From NCBI RefSeq assembly GCF_000276665.1, contig NW_004955476.1:7723298-7787297 (forward strand): 64,000 nt of DNA. The letters are read 5' to 3'. The translations under genes were made by a program, and so were the position numbers. Position 1 is the stretch's first letter, and every line of letters begins with the position of its first letter. Under the pieces are notes generated by a model. The model had not been told where the DNA came from. It ran no database searches and saw only the letters and a list, made by a program, of their open reading frames with translations. This DNA is from Chinchilla lanigera. Lineage: Eukaryota; Chordata; Mammalia; Rodentia; Chinchillidae. Below are positions 36,060-47,456 of the stretch, piece by piece.

Positions 36060-36640
36060 AGTGTTACAGTCTGCATTCACCCTGTCTGCTCACTTTCCCT
36101 CTGTCTCTCTCCCCACCTTCACTATCCACATCAAGGTGTGCAGTAAGACCTCTCTTTTGGATTTCCTGGGCAATATTCTGTTGGGCCATCCCATACCCAG
36201 TCTTCCTATCCTTTCGACCGTATGTGCTTTTACATTGCGAATGCACTCACACCAATTCTCCATCACCAGTTTCTCACAGCTCCTCACATAGTTTTCACAA
36301 CTTTTAAGATGAGGCTAACTGGTGCCCTCTCTCCAGCTCCCTCTGGAACCCCTTGCAGCATGCAGCTCCCAACTTGAGATTTCCGCTGCTCCAGGACATT
36401 TCAGTGCTTTCTCTCTCCAGGGCACTCACAGAGCAGCACAGTGTTTCACAGCATGTTCTACATCTATAGCTTTACATTAATTTATGTCATTACCTTTGCA
36501 TCCAACTTTGTCCTACTGGAAACTCAGTTTTGAAAGCACAGAAACGACTCTTTTTATGTCATTGACAACCTGACTCCCAGGAAAAAGCTTAATACTAGTA
36601 GGTACTCCACAGACGTTTTACTGAATATTGAAAAGGAGGA
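36060..36640 (+). repeat. L2 3' end
   Basis: The 3' part reads 'tttgaaagcacagaaacgactctttttatgtcattgac...aatactagtaggtactccacagacgttttactgaata'. This is the L2 terminal block ('gagggcagggactttttgtct...ggcacatagtaggtgctcaataaatattt'). The upstream part (36060-36470) is pyrimidine-rich and consistent with L2, but weaker. Confidence 0.6.
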
Positions 36641-36798
36641 CTGTAGTGCTTTGTTTTTGTTTTTGTTTTTATCTCTGGAAGGATGGTATGAAGTGAATAC
36701 TATAATCTCCAGTATCCTAACATACCCTTTGGGTAATTATTTTTCAACTTTCTAAGCTCCATGAATTTCTTTTTAATAAAAGGTATTAAAATAAATTA

Positions 36799-36898
36799 GA
36801 AGGTAGAGGTGTGGCTCAGTGGAGGAGTGCGTGCTTAGCACACATGGGATCTTGGATTTCGTCTTCCATACCTGAACGAATAAATAAATAAATAAAAG
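36799..36898 (+). repeat. ID-like SINE with AAAT tail
   Basis: Box A 'gtggctcagtgg', the ID spacer 'gtgcgtgcttagcacacatggg', a B-box remnant 'cttggatttcgtc', and a tail of 'aataaataaataaataaa'. Diverged from the younger copies at 8.2 and 42 kb. Confidence 0.7.
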
Positions 36899-37849
36899 TT
36901 GCTACCTGCACGAAATGTCTTCAGCCAAGGCAAACAGGAAAATACTTAAATCTCCTCAGTGTCTCAAGTTATACTTTGTTATATTTTGTTCCCATTTTCC
37001 ATTGCGCATGTTATCTTATAAATATTCAGTTAAATATTATGCAGTCTTGAATCCACAATTTCTATGCAGCCATATAGCTTTGATACCTCTATAACTCCAT
37101 TTTTTAAACAGATAACAGAGCTAGATCTAATTTATTTTAAGAAATGTGTAAAGCACATAGGAATGTGTTAAATAAATAATCATTTCAGCTCATGGAAATT
37201 TTAGGGATTGTTTTTTTTGTGAAAAATCAATGATCCAAAGCCAAATTTAATCAGTGGTGTGGGAGGGATCACTAATTAAATTTCTAAAATTACTTTCTCT
37301 ATTTATATTTTGAAATTCTCCTCTGAGTTAAGTTAGGTGGCATTACATAAAATGAGACAACTGAGGTGCTAAACTGAAGACTCAAATTAGCAGCTGGCTT
37401 TGCTGGCACTCAGAACTTGTAAATTAAAAAAAAAATCACAAACACAAACTGCATCTTTATAGTATATAAATTAATAATGTAATGATGACTTCATCCTCAT
37501 GCTTAATCATCCCATAATAAAATCAATTTATGATTAATTCGGTTATCTCAAGTTAAGAGCTATTGGATTTTCTTATAAATCAAAATTACTTCCATAAAGT
37601 GTCAGTTCGAGATATAATTATCTCTGGAGCTAAGTTTTAATATTTATTCTTCAACTACAAGAAAAATTAAATGAAAGAAATATAGACAAAATATCCAAAT
37701 GTAGCACACATTTACAATCAGTCAACTGGTTCATTAATTATCTAGAACATTTCACAGAATTTGCAAGTTTACAATTTTCTTCACGCATATGTGTTTTTTC
37801 TTTGGTGAGCCGCATCAAATTTTGTGATTTTTGGAGGAACTGAGTTATA
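36899..37849. other. AT-rich unassigned sequence
   Basis: No gene or diagnostic repeat recognised. Confidence 0.35.
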
Positions 37850-38052
37850 TAATGCATTAGTCATCGCGGCTGCCATAATAAAATACAATAGACCAGGTGG
37901 CGAAAACAACGGAACGGTTCTGGTTCTGGAGGGCTGAAGTCTGAAATCAGGGTTCCAGCAAGGCCGAGTTCTAGTAAATACCCTCTCCCCAGCTTGTAAC
38001 CTGTTGCCTTCTAACTGGGGGATTACCTGGTCTTTCCCTGGTGTTGTGTGGA

Positions 38053-38145
<93 letters not shown>

Positions 38146-38310
38146 TTTACTCCTTTTATACGGCTCCTGCTCCTGTAGAACTAGGATCCTATTCTTCTGG
38201 CTGCATTTAACATTCTTTTCCTTCTAAATGCAATTCTGTGAGACGAGCACTTCAGCCTATGAATTCGGGGGACAGGCAATTCCATTTACAGCTTGTCAAC
38301 AAATTGGTTC
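37850..38310 (-). repeat. MLT1-type MaLR LTR split by a microsatellite
   Basis: The antisense MLT1 order is clear. It runs 'gcattagtcatcgcggctgccataataaaatac', 'ccaggtggcgaaaacaacgg', 'ctggttctggagggctgaagtctgaaatcagggt', 'ggcc', and near the far end 'cctatgaattcgggggaca'. A (CA)n-(GA)n tract at 38054-38141 lies inside. The several CpGs are notable for an old LTR. Confidence 0.75.
38054..38141. repeat. (CA)n-(GA)n compound microsatellite
   Basis: About 15 CA units, then GA units broken by 'gacagagaca'. The same CA-to-GA order occurs at 25871-25950. Frames reported through it are artefacts of the dinucleotide repeat. Confidence 0.95.
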
Positions 38311-39171
38311 CATGTCAAATGTTCATGTGATAAAAAGATTTCCTGCCATAGGTTAAGGAGCTCCTTGCCTGGCACAGAATTCTATACAAAACCGTGACAT
38401 TAAAAGTAAAACTCATTTCTCAGAAATTGGTTGTGGAACGGACTGGCCCTGGAGTTTCAATATGAGGCACTCAATCACTTTGCACCCTCCTTACAGGTGA
38501 ACGCTGCGGCTGAAGATGTGATGCACACAGGACAAGTTTCCTGTCTTGCTGTGTTCCTATAACATTCTGACTCAAGTGTGAGGATCCAATTTAAAACAAC
38601 CTCTTGCTTGGATCAAAGTTCAGAAAGAGAGGAAGGTGGTGGCAGGATTTTCTTAAGTACAAATGAGTTTTATGGAACAAGTCATACCTTCTTGGAGGAA
38701 AGATGGATTAAATGTGATATAGACAGGAACTTAGAAATACAGATGCAGAATCCCCCACCCTCCCTGCTGTGAAAAGTTAGCAGCAAGGGGTCTACTCTGA
38801 TGCCCTCTCCTTGTTTCTCCTGAAGCCGGGTGACCAGTAATTTCTGTCCTCACAAGCCCGAAGGACTTGAATTTGGTTTTCCTAAAATATACTGTAATAC
38901 TTGACAGGAAAATATAAATTTAGAATCCTCAAAAATGTACATGATTAGCTTTCTCAGTAAAAGAGATAGACCCAGTTAGTAAATGTTTGCACAAAGGATG
39001 GCACACTCCTGTCTCCCAGTCTGCCCAGGCCTGAAGCAGAATTTATCATGAAAGCATTGGAATTGATGCTGTGCATACTATCTGCTCAAGAATATTTTTC
39101 CTCTCAACACTGGAGTTAACTGGTATGCAGAGACGGGGTCTGTATTCTGTATTCTTTGTGACATTCTAGGC
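38311..39171. other. Unassigned sequence
   Basis: No gene or diagnostic repeat recognised. Confidence 0.35.
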
Positions 39172-39249
39172 CAGTGGTGGTGAACCTTTTGGAGCTTTCA
39201 ATGATCAACAGCCAATGGTAGCACGTGTGCCATAGGTCCAGCACCAGTG
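39172..39249. mobile_element. Small hAT-like MITE (about 78 bp)
   Basis: The left end 'cagtggtggtgaaccttttgg' and the right end (reverse complement 'cactggtgctggacctatgg') form imperfect inverted repeats of about 20 bp. They resemble mammalian hAT termini ending in 'ggttcgccaccactg'. The flanks ('ttctaggc' and 'agttagac') may be a decayed 8-bp target duplication. Confidence 0.5.
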
Positions 39250-41269
39250 AGTTAGACCATGGTGCAGGAAGCCACATGTTACCTTTACCCAACTCTTTCT
39301 TGAAGCAATTCTCTACAATCCTAGCAGCAAATTAGCTTAGTGTAGAGAGAATGTGAATTAATTACAGTAACTAGATTTGGTCCTGTACTTATGATTGGCT
39401 ATATTCAAAGATAGCAGGAAGGTTTGGAGGGGGAGAGAGAGACAGACAGAGGGAAGGAGGATGGGAGGATAGGAGAAAATATGCAGCAAGAATCAAAACT
39501 GAGAGATAATGAAGGAAAAAGAAATGTTTCCAGTAGCTTCTGGCTCATTCCTATGACGTCTGGCTTTTTTCATTTCCTGGTCATGAGTAAATGTGTGACT
39601 GAGCCTTATACACATATGAGAGCATCTATTTTTAGCTTTAAGTTATTTTTATGTGTTTTTGTTCTTTTGCACACCTGTGTCTAGGAAAACTACCTTCTTC
39701 CCTGCTAATTCTTCATTTATCTCACAGAGCATAGCTTTGTGTGTAGTTTGTAAGCAAAGAGAAGGAACACGGGGTAAAGCCACTCTCCCTCAAAAGTGGG
39801 AGACCCTGCCTGGAAGGGAACTTGCCTGCCCCTGATGTTGGCTTGAGGATTCTGGATTCTATCTTAGTCCAGATGGATCTGGGGCAAAAGCAAAGGTATG
39901 GTTTTTGAGCTAGTCAGCCAACTTCTGTTCTTAACCATGGAGTCAGTTTCCTTGTAACTACAAAGGAATATTTTTAACAAGAAAAGATGAAATCTGTCAG
40001 CAGACCTGAAACTATTTTTGTGACTTCTGGAGTTCTCTATTAAATAACTGAGAGATTCATGTCAGAAATGAAGCTATTGAGGTTTCTACCATAACTATAT
40101 ATTCCATATTTGTTGTCTGTGTCAATTAGCAGTTGTAACGCTGCCCGTACTATGTCATTAGTCTTTAAGGCACTGCACTGGGATGCATTCCATTAAAGAC
40201 TGGAATTGCTGTACTTTGCTTTATTTCTGTGTGCAATCTAACTTTGTATCACCTCATGCTCCTTTTAATCTTCAAAGATACTGCTCCTTCTTTATCTCTC
40301 ATTCCTGCTTACTCTTTGCTGTCAGGCCATGGAACCCTGAGGAGAGACAATGCACGCTGTGACAATTCCAGATTCATCCCATGGAGACTTCCACGGGGCT
40401 CATACCTGTGGTCATGTCAGCCCTTTCACTCACCACTCAAATGTCACCAACCTATTCGGGTTATTATTGTTTGCTCCTTAAAACGTATGACTACCTCCTA
40501 CCTTTCCTTCCTCATTCATAATGAAAATATTGCTTCTACTATTGCAAGCTGAACTTTTCTGGGAACTCACATTATTACCTCCTCTTTTGCTCATCATCCT
40601 CTTGTTTTGGATATTTGAAAAAGATTGCATTGTAAACACCTTTGAAGGCTGTCCTCAGGACTTATGTACCCTCATACATTTTTGGCCCAGCTGATTTTGT
40701 TTAACATAAAAGTTACTTCCAACCTTGCTTAAGTATTTGTATTCTTAAAATATCAAAAATACTTTCCTTGGCCCTGCTTCTCCTTCTAGCTACTTTAAAA
40801 TATTTCCATTTACATAAAAATCTTGTAAAAAGAGATTTCTCTTTTGCTTTCACTTTATCTCTACTTAACACTATTTTACCTGTGTGACATAGAATTTTTC
40901 TTGCTTTCAACCCCCTGAACTCCTGAAGATACCATCAAAACACTAGCAGAGACCTTTTTGTCCCCAGAGGCTGTACTGTACCCCTTCTGTCCGTGGATGC
41001 ACCCAGATATTTGATGCTTGAATAAATATACTTTCTTTGGGAAGTTTTCTTGTGCTTTTTATTATGACTTACACTGTCCAAAATTCCTTTGAATGTGTGT
41101 TCTGCGGTCTCTAAGGACAGCTTCTCCTCATCTAGAGCGGAGGACGCTCGACCTTCCACACCGAGCCTTGGCTGTTCTTAGAGCTTCTCGTGGCTTCATT
41201 TCTGGCCTCTGGGCAGGTCATTCCCACCACTCATCTTCATCCTTAATTCTTGCACGCATTCTTCTGAGC
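39250..41269. other. Unassigned; weak L2-like text
   Basis: A GA-rich tract lies at 39428-39475. The phrase 'ccactcaaatgtcacc' at about 40433-40448 resembles L2 but is too short to claim. A 107-codon frame (40229-40552) has no visible domain. Confidence 0.3.
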
Positions 41270-41475
41270 TTATTCTCAACCCACATTAGTAATCACTGGC
41301 TTGACTGTGGTGATCATATTGAATTCAGTGCATTCCAAGTGAATTCAGAAATTTGCTCCCTAACCTGCTTTTCCTACTTACCTACAACTACAGAAGTAGC
41401 TTATCCATAGGTCTAAGACCTGCACTCAAATTATGGACTTTATTTCCACACTCCTCTCTTTCATCTGCACCATAC
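41270..41475 (+). repeat. Possible L2 internal fragment
   Basis: 'ctcaacccacatt', 'cattccaagtgaattcagaaatttgctccctaacctgcttttcctacttacct' parallels the L2 segment around 'aaactgaactcatcatcttcc...aacctgctcctcct'. Similarity is weak and edges uncertain. Confidence 0.35.
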
Positions 41476-41939
41476 AGTAAATATGCCACTGTATTTTGAA
41501 AAATTGTTGAAATTCTCCCCACCTGCCATAATTGTTTACTAAAGTGAACAGTCCAGGCTGTAAGAATATCCTGACATACATGTTGTCACGGTGATTTTCC
41601 TGTGAGATCTTCTGTCAAATCTTATTAAATGAAGCCTTCTGCCTATCACTCTGATGACTGGCCTGCCTACATCAGGGTCTGACTTTTTGGTTGAAGTTAA
41701 TATTCTCTTGAGCACACCCTCCTTTACTTAACCAATATATTTTAGATTTCAACCTCAACTTCTTACCTTTCCTCTGGTCACAGTTGGGTTCTCATATTTT
41801 CTTCTACCTGAAGTTTTTCATATGTACAACAAATTCGTTTTCTGACTTCTAGACTTGGCCCATCATTAAATTTCAATTGCTAAAATAAATTCTGTAATGT
41901 CTAGTTTGTTAAAGAGCTTATTTTCAAAAGACATATGAG

Positions 41940-42048
41940 GGACCTGGGGATTTAGCTCAGCGGCAAAAGCACCTGCCTGGCAAACGCAAGGTCGTGAGTT
42001 CGGTTCCCGGTACCGGAGAAAAACCAAAAAACCAAAAAAAAAAAAAAA
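41940..42048 (+). repeat. ID-type SINE, young copy
   Basis: A full-length body has box A 'tagctcagcggc', box B 'gagttcggttccc', the end 'ggtaccggagaaaaacc', and an A-rich tail. It is nearly identical to the copy at 42516-42616. The target duplication is poor here ('aagacatatga' against 'aagatatcaaa'). Confidence 0.9.
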
Positions 42049-42060
42049 GATATCAAATAG

Positions 42061-42260
42061 GTACATTATTATATGTATAAATTATACATATAATTATACA
42101 ATAATTAATGTATACATTATGTATCATAATGTATATAATGTATACATTGTGTATTATCATATACATTATGTATTATAATTATATACACATTATGTATTAT
42201 AATGTATACATTAATATAATTATACATTGTTATATGTATAAATTATACATATAAGAATAA
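42061..42260. repeat. AT-rich palindromic repeat block
   Basis: This is about 200 bp of alternating 'gtatacatta/tgtattat' units. The same 25-bp near-perfect palindrome ('ttatatgtataa' - 'attatacatataa') opens it (42069-42093) and closes it (42230-42254). Strong cruciform or hairpin potential. No coding content. Confidence 0.9.
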
Positions 42261-42515
42261 ATTCTTATGAAATACATCTTATGATTCTTATGAAATACTG
42301 CAATACATATTAACCACCCATTCCACTCTCTGTTCTTCTTGGTAGAGAAATGGCAAAATTATTTCATAGTTGTAGCTATTTACATTTTATATAATTTCAT
42401 AGTAGTTGACCTTACTTACCTTTCCATATTTGCACTATTAATGTATGATTTTATGCATCAATACCAGTGATACTTTTGTCCAATGTATTTAGCTTAAATA
42501 AGAAGATCTATAACT

Positions 42516-42616
42516 GGGGGCTGGGGATTTAGCTCAGCGGCAAAAGCGCCTGCCTGGCATGTGCAAGGTCGTGAGTTCGGTTCCCGGTACCGGAGAAAAA
42601 CCAAAAAAAAAAAAAA
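42516..42616 (+). repeat. ID-type SINE, young copy with perfect target duplication
   Basis: The body 'gggggctggggatttagctc ... ggtaccggagaaaaacc' plus an A-tail is flanked by identical 13-bp repeats 'aagatctataact' (42503-42515 and 42617-42629). Intact A and B boxes and the intact duplication indicate a recent insertion. Confidence 0.95.
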
Positions 42617-42629
42617 AAGATCTATAACT

Positions 42630-43744
42630 ATTACTACTATTATTAAATACTCAGCCTTTGAAGCCTTTCAAGTATGTAATTAAGATCAGATGTAACATTA
42701 AATAAATAATTTGTGCCTTTTAAATATGTTTTATTGACTTGTAAGAATTAAAGACAGGAATGTAACCTAGCACTTCAGTATTGAAATCAGCCAAAAAATA
42801 CTTGTTTGGATACTGATACATTCCTGAGTATAATTTTGCAAAACGCAAAGCAAAGTATGAAAATTTTTTATTTAATATGCTATAGCTTTAAAATATAGTT
42901 TTTTTGGGTTTTTGTAATTCCTAATTACTGAGTGCAATCAACAAACAATTTAAAATTATACAAAATGATTATGGTCTTTATGACACAGGCTCTTGGGCAT
43001 TAAGCCAAACTGTAAACATACAGTTCTTGATAAAGCAAAAGTCAGTAGTTTCTTCTATAGTTGGTCAATAGAAAAGGACTGGAAGACCCAGAATCTTCAA
43101 TTATAAACCTAAGGCTCCTGAACATTTTCCTTAACCTTTGATTTTGTTGATTTTAGGGAGCTTTTGGCAATTTCTTTTATCAGAAATTCTCTATAAACGA
43201 TTCTCTCAAATGTAGAAATATGGGAAATGCGACTTACGCATCAACCATAGGTTAGAATAACAGAAGAGATAATGGCTCGTGGCATTCTGAGCGGAGACTG
43301 GTGCTGAGGGGCTGTTCTGCCTGGGGCCTCCGCTCAGTCATCTGCCACCCACTCCTGACCTATGCGTCACTGGTGACGTATTCCAACTTCATTTAAAATC
43401 TTTATTAAATTAGCTTGAGTCCTAAGCCTTTGTATTAAAAGAAACTATATTAGATTTCAGATTTTTAAAATGAACAATTGTAGCAGAGTCTGTAGAATCA
43501 TTATATATTTGTGTTTTGGGAAATCTTGGTGTATAAATATATATGTGTGTGTATTATATATGTGCACAAACATAAGTGTATATATTTTATGTGCAAATAT
43601 ATTTATGGAAAAGGATAGGTGAATTTGTGTACATATGAATGCAACTGCATTGATACCCATTCTTTTCATTTTATTCTATGATAGCATACTCCTTAACTTC
43701 TTTGGGAAGTAATAGTAACTCCAGTAATAATCAATATATCTCGT
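42630..43744. other. Unassigned AT-rich sequence; CRE-like inverted repeat at 43365
   Basis: No gene recognised. 43255-43385 is GC-richer and contains 'cgtcactggtgacg' (43365-43378), two CREB/ATF half-sites in inverted orientation. 43510-43640 is alternating TA/TG. Confidence 0.35.
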
Positions 43745-43840
43745 TATTCACTAGCTGCTGTGCTAAGTGCTTTCTCATATGTTCTGGTTAGTAAACTCTT
43801 CTTAGCGTGGTAGGTTGATGTCGTAGTAACTGGCGAGTGT
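43745..43840 (-). repeat. MIR/L2-type fragment
   Basis: 'gctgctgtgctaagtgctttctcatatgttctgg...aaactcttcttagcgtggtagg' parallels the reverse MIR/MIR3 block 'gccaggcactgtgctaagcgctttacatacattatctc...cacaacaaccctatgaggtagg'. Confidence 0.5.
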
Positions 43841-46274
43841 CTTGTTTATTACTAGGCACTGCCTGTTACATAATGGACTCTCAGTGACTAAGAGGTAAGG
43901 GAAGGAATGCCTCTCACTGCCTTCTTTTAAGATTACGTAATCGTGCTTCTTATGCAAATAAGAAAATGACCTACATCATAATTAGATGGAAATATTCAGT
44001 AAAAGTGAATAGATTTAGGCAGAATTTTCAATTAATCATCTTAATTCCTTTGTGGACAAAGAGATCCTACTACTGACACATAATTCTTCATTCTTTTATG
44101 CAATGCAAGCCTAGTAATGTTTCCTGAAGTCACAGCGTCTAGAATGCTTCCCAGCCGTTCTGGATTAGCTTTATGCTACTAAATGGTTAAAAGGTTGTGG
44201 TTTCTAGTTTTTTCTTTCCACATATTTATGTTGCTTTAAGTGATTTTCACTGTTCAAATACGGAGCTGCATAGGACTCCTTACATTCACTGGGCGTGTGA
44301 CCTGGGGCAAGAAACCCCAGGTCCGTCTCCCCAGGCTGAGCCTCGCAGCCCTCGCATTTCTCCTTTCTGCCTCAGTCGGGGATAAATAGCTATGGGCACT
44401 CAGGTCTTTCAATAGCTTAAAATGATATTTCCATATAGTTTGAGCATGGTGTTATTTCTGTCACAGATACTGGAAAATGCCTCATCTCTTGATTTATACG
44501 TCGCTATCAGGTTAATGCTAGGAGCAAAAGTTACTTTTCTTCTCTGAAGTGCAGCCTTTAAAATAGCCCATGGGCGCTGGCCTTTTGCTTGTGACAGAGG
44601 TTATCTGATGTCATATAAGCAGGAATAGCACAAGAAGGCACTGTTGGGAAATCTGACAATTAGACAGTATTTGGAAGTACTGCAGACTCACGTCCAAAAA
44701 CAAACTGTAGTGAGAAGTTTTGACTTTGATCTGTGGCCTGAGTTTGTACCTTTTCACAAAACAAATAAACACAAAACAGAACTGCCATGAAATGACCTGA
44801 ACCTTACATAGACGATCTACGAACCTTCACGCTTTGGTTTTCTCGACTTTTTCTGAGTGTCTAAGAATTTTTTCTTGCAATTTTCTTCTTTTTGTTGCAT
44901 ATCTTCCCCCCCACCACCAAATTCTGTTCCTTGCAGCTTATACTTTGGGCCCATACAATTTTGCGTTTTATATCTTTGCTGTCATGGCTTCATTTCCTTT
45001 CTGTATTTAATTTCCTCAAAGCAAGGAGTTTTTAAAATTGTTTTGTCACTAATCTCTAACCTACCATCTTCAAAAATATTTTTCAAATAAATTTATCAGT
45101 TTTAGGTGCATCTGATTCCACCTTGCCCACCATGCTTCTCCGTTCCTTTTCCTACTTTCTCTTCTCATCTTCTTCTTTTTTTGTTTTAAAGATTAAAAAA
45201 AGAAACTAACAAAACAACAGTGAAGACAAAATCAAAACAACACAAAAACAACAAAAACATTTCGTCTTCCTTGGTTAGTAAGTATTCCTGAGGTCCTATC
45301 GGCCTCCTAGGCTCAATCCCTACCTTCATCTAAGGAGGCCAAAGTGTCTCACCTTAAGATGTTCTGTAGACCCACTTCCATTTGTTCTATCTTTGCCCAA
45401 AGTTTAATTATATCATTTCCTCTTCTCCACCAGTGCTCCTAGATTTTTAAATAGCTCCATTCCCTTATTTTGCCAACCAGCTCTCTGAAGCACAAGCCGG
45501 AAGAGATGGATGGACCAAAGCAGAAGTGAAACAACTTGATAACCCTCCCAAAGAAGAAGACTCCACATTTCCCATCACTCTGTGGGAGGAGTGCAGAGGG
45601 AGCCTCTCTACCTGGGGACTAACTTTTGGCTGTGGGCCCAAGAACCAATCACCGGTGGAAATGCACCTCAGCTGTTGCTGTTTTCCTTAAATATCTGCAG
45701 TCTTTCTGTTTCATTTCTATGACCACTTGGCAGGCCCACGCCAATTTAGTGTTTACCAATTTGCTTCTCCCTTGTCTGGCTCTAGGACTGCGCCATGCAG
45801 ATCTGATTCATTACTTCCTGCAGGTCTCTGAGGAAGAGGCTTGAGAGCCCCGGGTGGCTACTTCAGTAGGGGAAACAAGCGGTTCTGTGGACCTGGTCTT
45901 TGTATAATCAGCAAACAATCTCATTTTTATAGCACTTTTGAGTTCTTGTGTGCAGCAAGTACTAATTCATATTTTATCATCATCAGGTTACTCATCACTC
46001 TCAAATGAACTTCATATGATGAAACTCAACGTTGCCTTTCTTTCTCCAGGAAGACCACATTGTGTATGCATTTTATGGTGTTTAGTACTTACCTGAGTCC
46101 TTTTTACCCCCATTCTCAAACCCTAACAGAGAAAACAGGATCACATTTCAGACAGTAGATTTATAGTTATTTTTGCAAGGAGTTAGACACATATTACTTG
46201 AACATATGTGGAAAAGGAGAGATTTATTATTATTACTGCAAATTGTTTACCCTTAGTAAGAACAAAATATGTGT
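43841..46274. other. Mostly unassigned; possible MIR near 44290; LTR-like block near 45540-45850
   Basis: At 44290-44395 'gtgtgacctggggcaag...' and '...ctgcctcagtcggggataaatag' recall MIR. An A-rich stretch lies at 45188-45260. At 45580-45800 several CCAAT-type motifs ('aaccaatcacc', 'gccaattt', 'accaattt') give an LTR-like look, but no repeat partner is present in the window. Confidence 0.3.
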
Positions 46275-46440
46275 ATTCTTGGCATCGTGCTAAACATTTT
46301 CTTGCTTAATTTTCAAAATAACTCTATTGAAAAGATAAATATACAGTCCTCGTGTTATGGATGAGTAAAAGCTACCTTGTAAATTAAAGCCACTTGCTTG
46401 AGGCCACATAGCATTTAGGTACTAGAACAATAATAGTCTC
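46275..46440 (-). repeat. MIR SINE
   Basis: 'cttggcatcgtgctaaacattttcttgcttaattttcaaaataactctattg', then 'gttatggatgagtaaaagctaccttg', then 'gccacttgcttgaggccacatagcattta'. This is the full reverse MIR order ('acagatgaggaaactgag...taacttgcccaaggtcacacagctagt'). Confidence 0.7.
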
Positions 46441-46574
46441 ATTATTAATGCTAAAGTCTATAGGTATTTGCCATAAGCTTCTTTTGCATGTGAAGAGCAA
46501 GAAAATTAATTGGTACTTAGTTAGAGAGAGTTCCAAATGGGTGGCTTGGGATTATATTTCATTTTAATTCATAC

Positions 46575-46660
46575 TTGCCCAGTTTTACCTAGAACAAGTC
46601 ACTTAAACTCTTTGGAATTCTGCTATAATATCCTTGGTGATTTCTGTAGAATAAAACCTG
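46575..46660 (+). repeat. Possible MIR fragment
   Basis: 'cctagaacaagtcacttaaactctttggaattctgctataat' matches MIR 'ccttgggcaagtcacttaacctctctg...'. Short and diverged. Confidence 0.45.
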
Positions 46661-46795
46661 AATGTCATTTTGCTTAATATTTTAAGAAGTTTTAAAACAT
46701 TAAGAGTTATGAAGACTTCACTTAACTAGGTTGACCACGTTTGTGTGTTTCTGTGGCATAGTAGCAGAGTGAGAGGGTTGCTCTGAGCATGGTAC

Positions 46796-47098
46796 ATGGG
46801 ATCACGTGCACTGCGGCTGCACCTCTGTATGGGTTTTCATCTTGGTCTTTTGCTGTCTTTGTCCTTCTCCCTCAGTAACTGCCCCATGGAAGACAGTCAG
46901 TTAGTTATGGTAATGCCAATGACACTTTCACATATGTTTCTCCATGCATGCAAATCACTTCAAGCAGTGAAGATGTGCTGCTGCAAAAGAAGAGCTAGCA
47001 CTCTTATTGATGCTATTACTTTCCTCCTGACAAATTGTGCCGTCACTGTCAAGAACCGGTTAGCGTCTCCTCACCTGTACTTCCACACATCGGTGTGA
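46796..47098 (+). other. 100-codon open frame, no recognised product
   Basis: ATG to stop with a hydrophobic N-terminal stretch ('LGLLLSLSFSLS') that superficially resembles a signal peptide, and a Cys-rich middle ('KMCCCKRR'). There is no known family, splice evidence or conserved motif. Most likely chance; listed because of its length in this sequence. Confidence 0.15.
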
Positions 47099-47456
47099 AA
47101 TTCCATTGTATGCAATGGAAAGGTAAACTTTAACTGACCTAATACAATAACAAAACCAGCATAAAACAAATAGAAGAAGAAATTGATTGACATGTGGAGC
47201 TGAAATATTCAAGAGTAGACCCAGTGTGTTAGTACTTAGGGGCTCAAATAATCATCTCCTCTTGCTTCTGACTCCTGCTCACCCCCATTTGTTTGACTGG
47301 ATGGCAATCTACCATCTTTGCCAGCACAAAAAGGATGAGGAGTCTCCAGTAGCCCCTCCCATGTGTTCCTGGATTTCCATGGGTAAAACCATTTATCACA
47401 TTCATGTTGGTGACACAATCGCCATGACCCATGGGAGGAACTGAATGTATGCTGGC

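Noticed and set aside
37781..38210. 100- and 68-codon frames around 38.0 kb
   Set aside because: Both run through the CA/GA repeat and an MLT1 LTR.
42061..42260. CRISPR-like repeat array
   Set aside because: Units are AT palindromes of irregular spacing with no unique spacers, in mammalian DNA.
45540..45850. Solo LTR
   Set aside because: CCAAT-type motifs only; no terminal TG/CA, target duplication or second copy could be shown.
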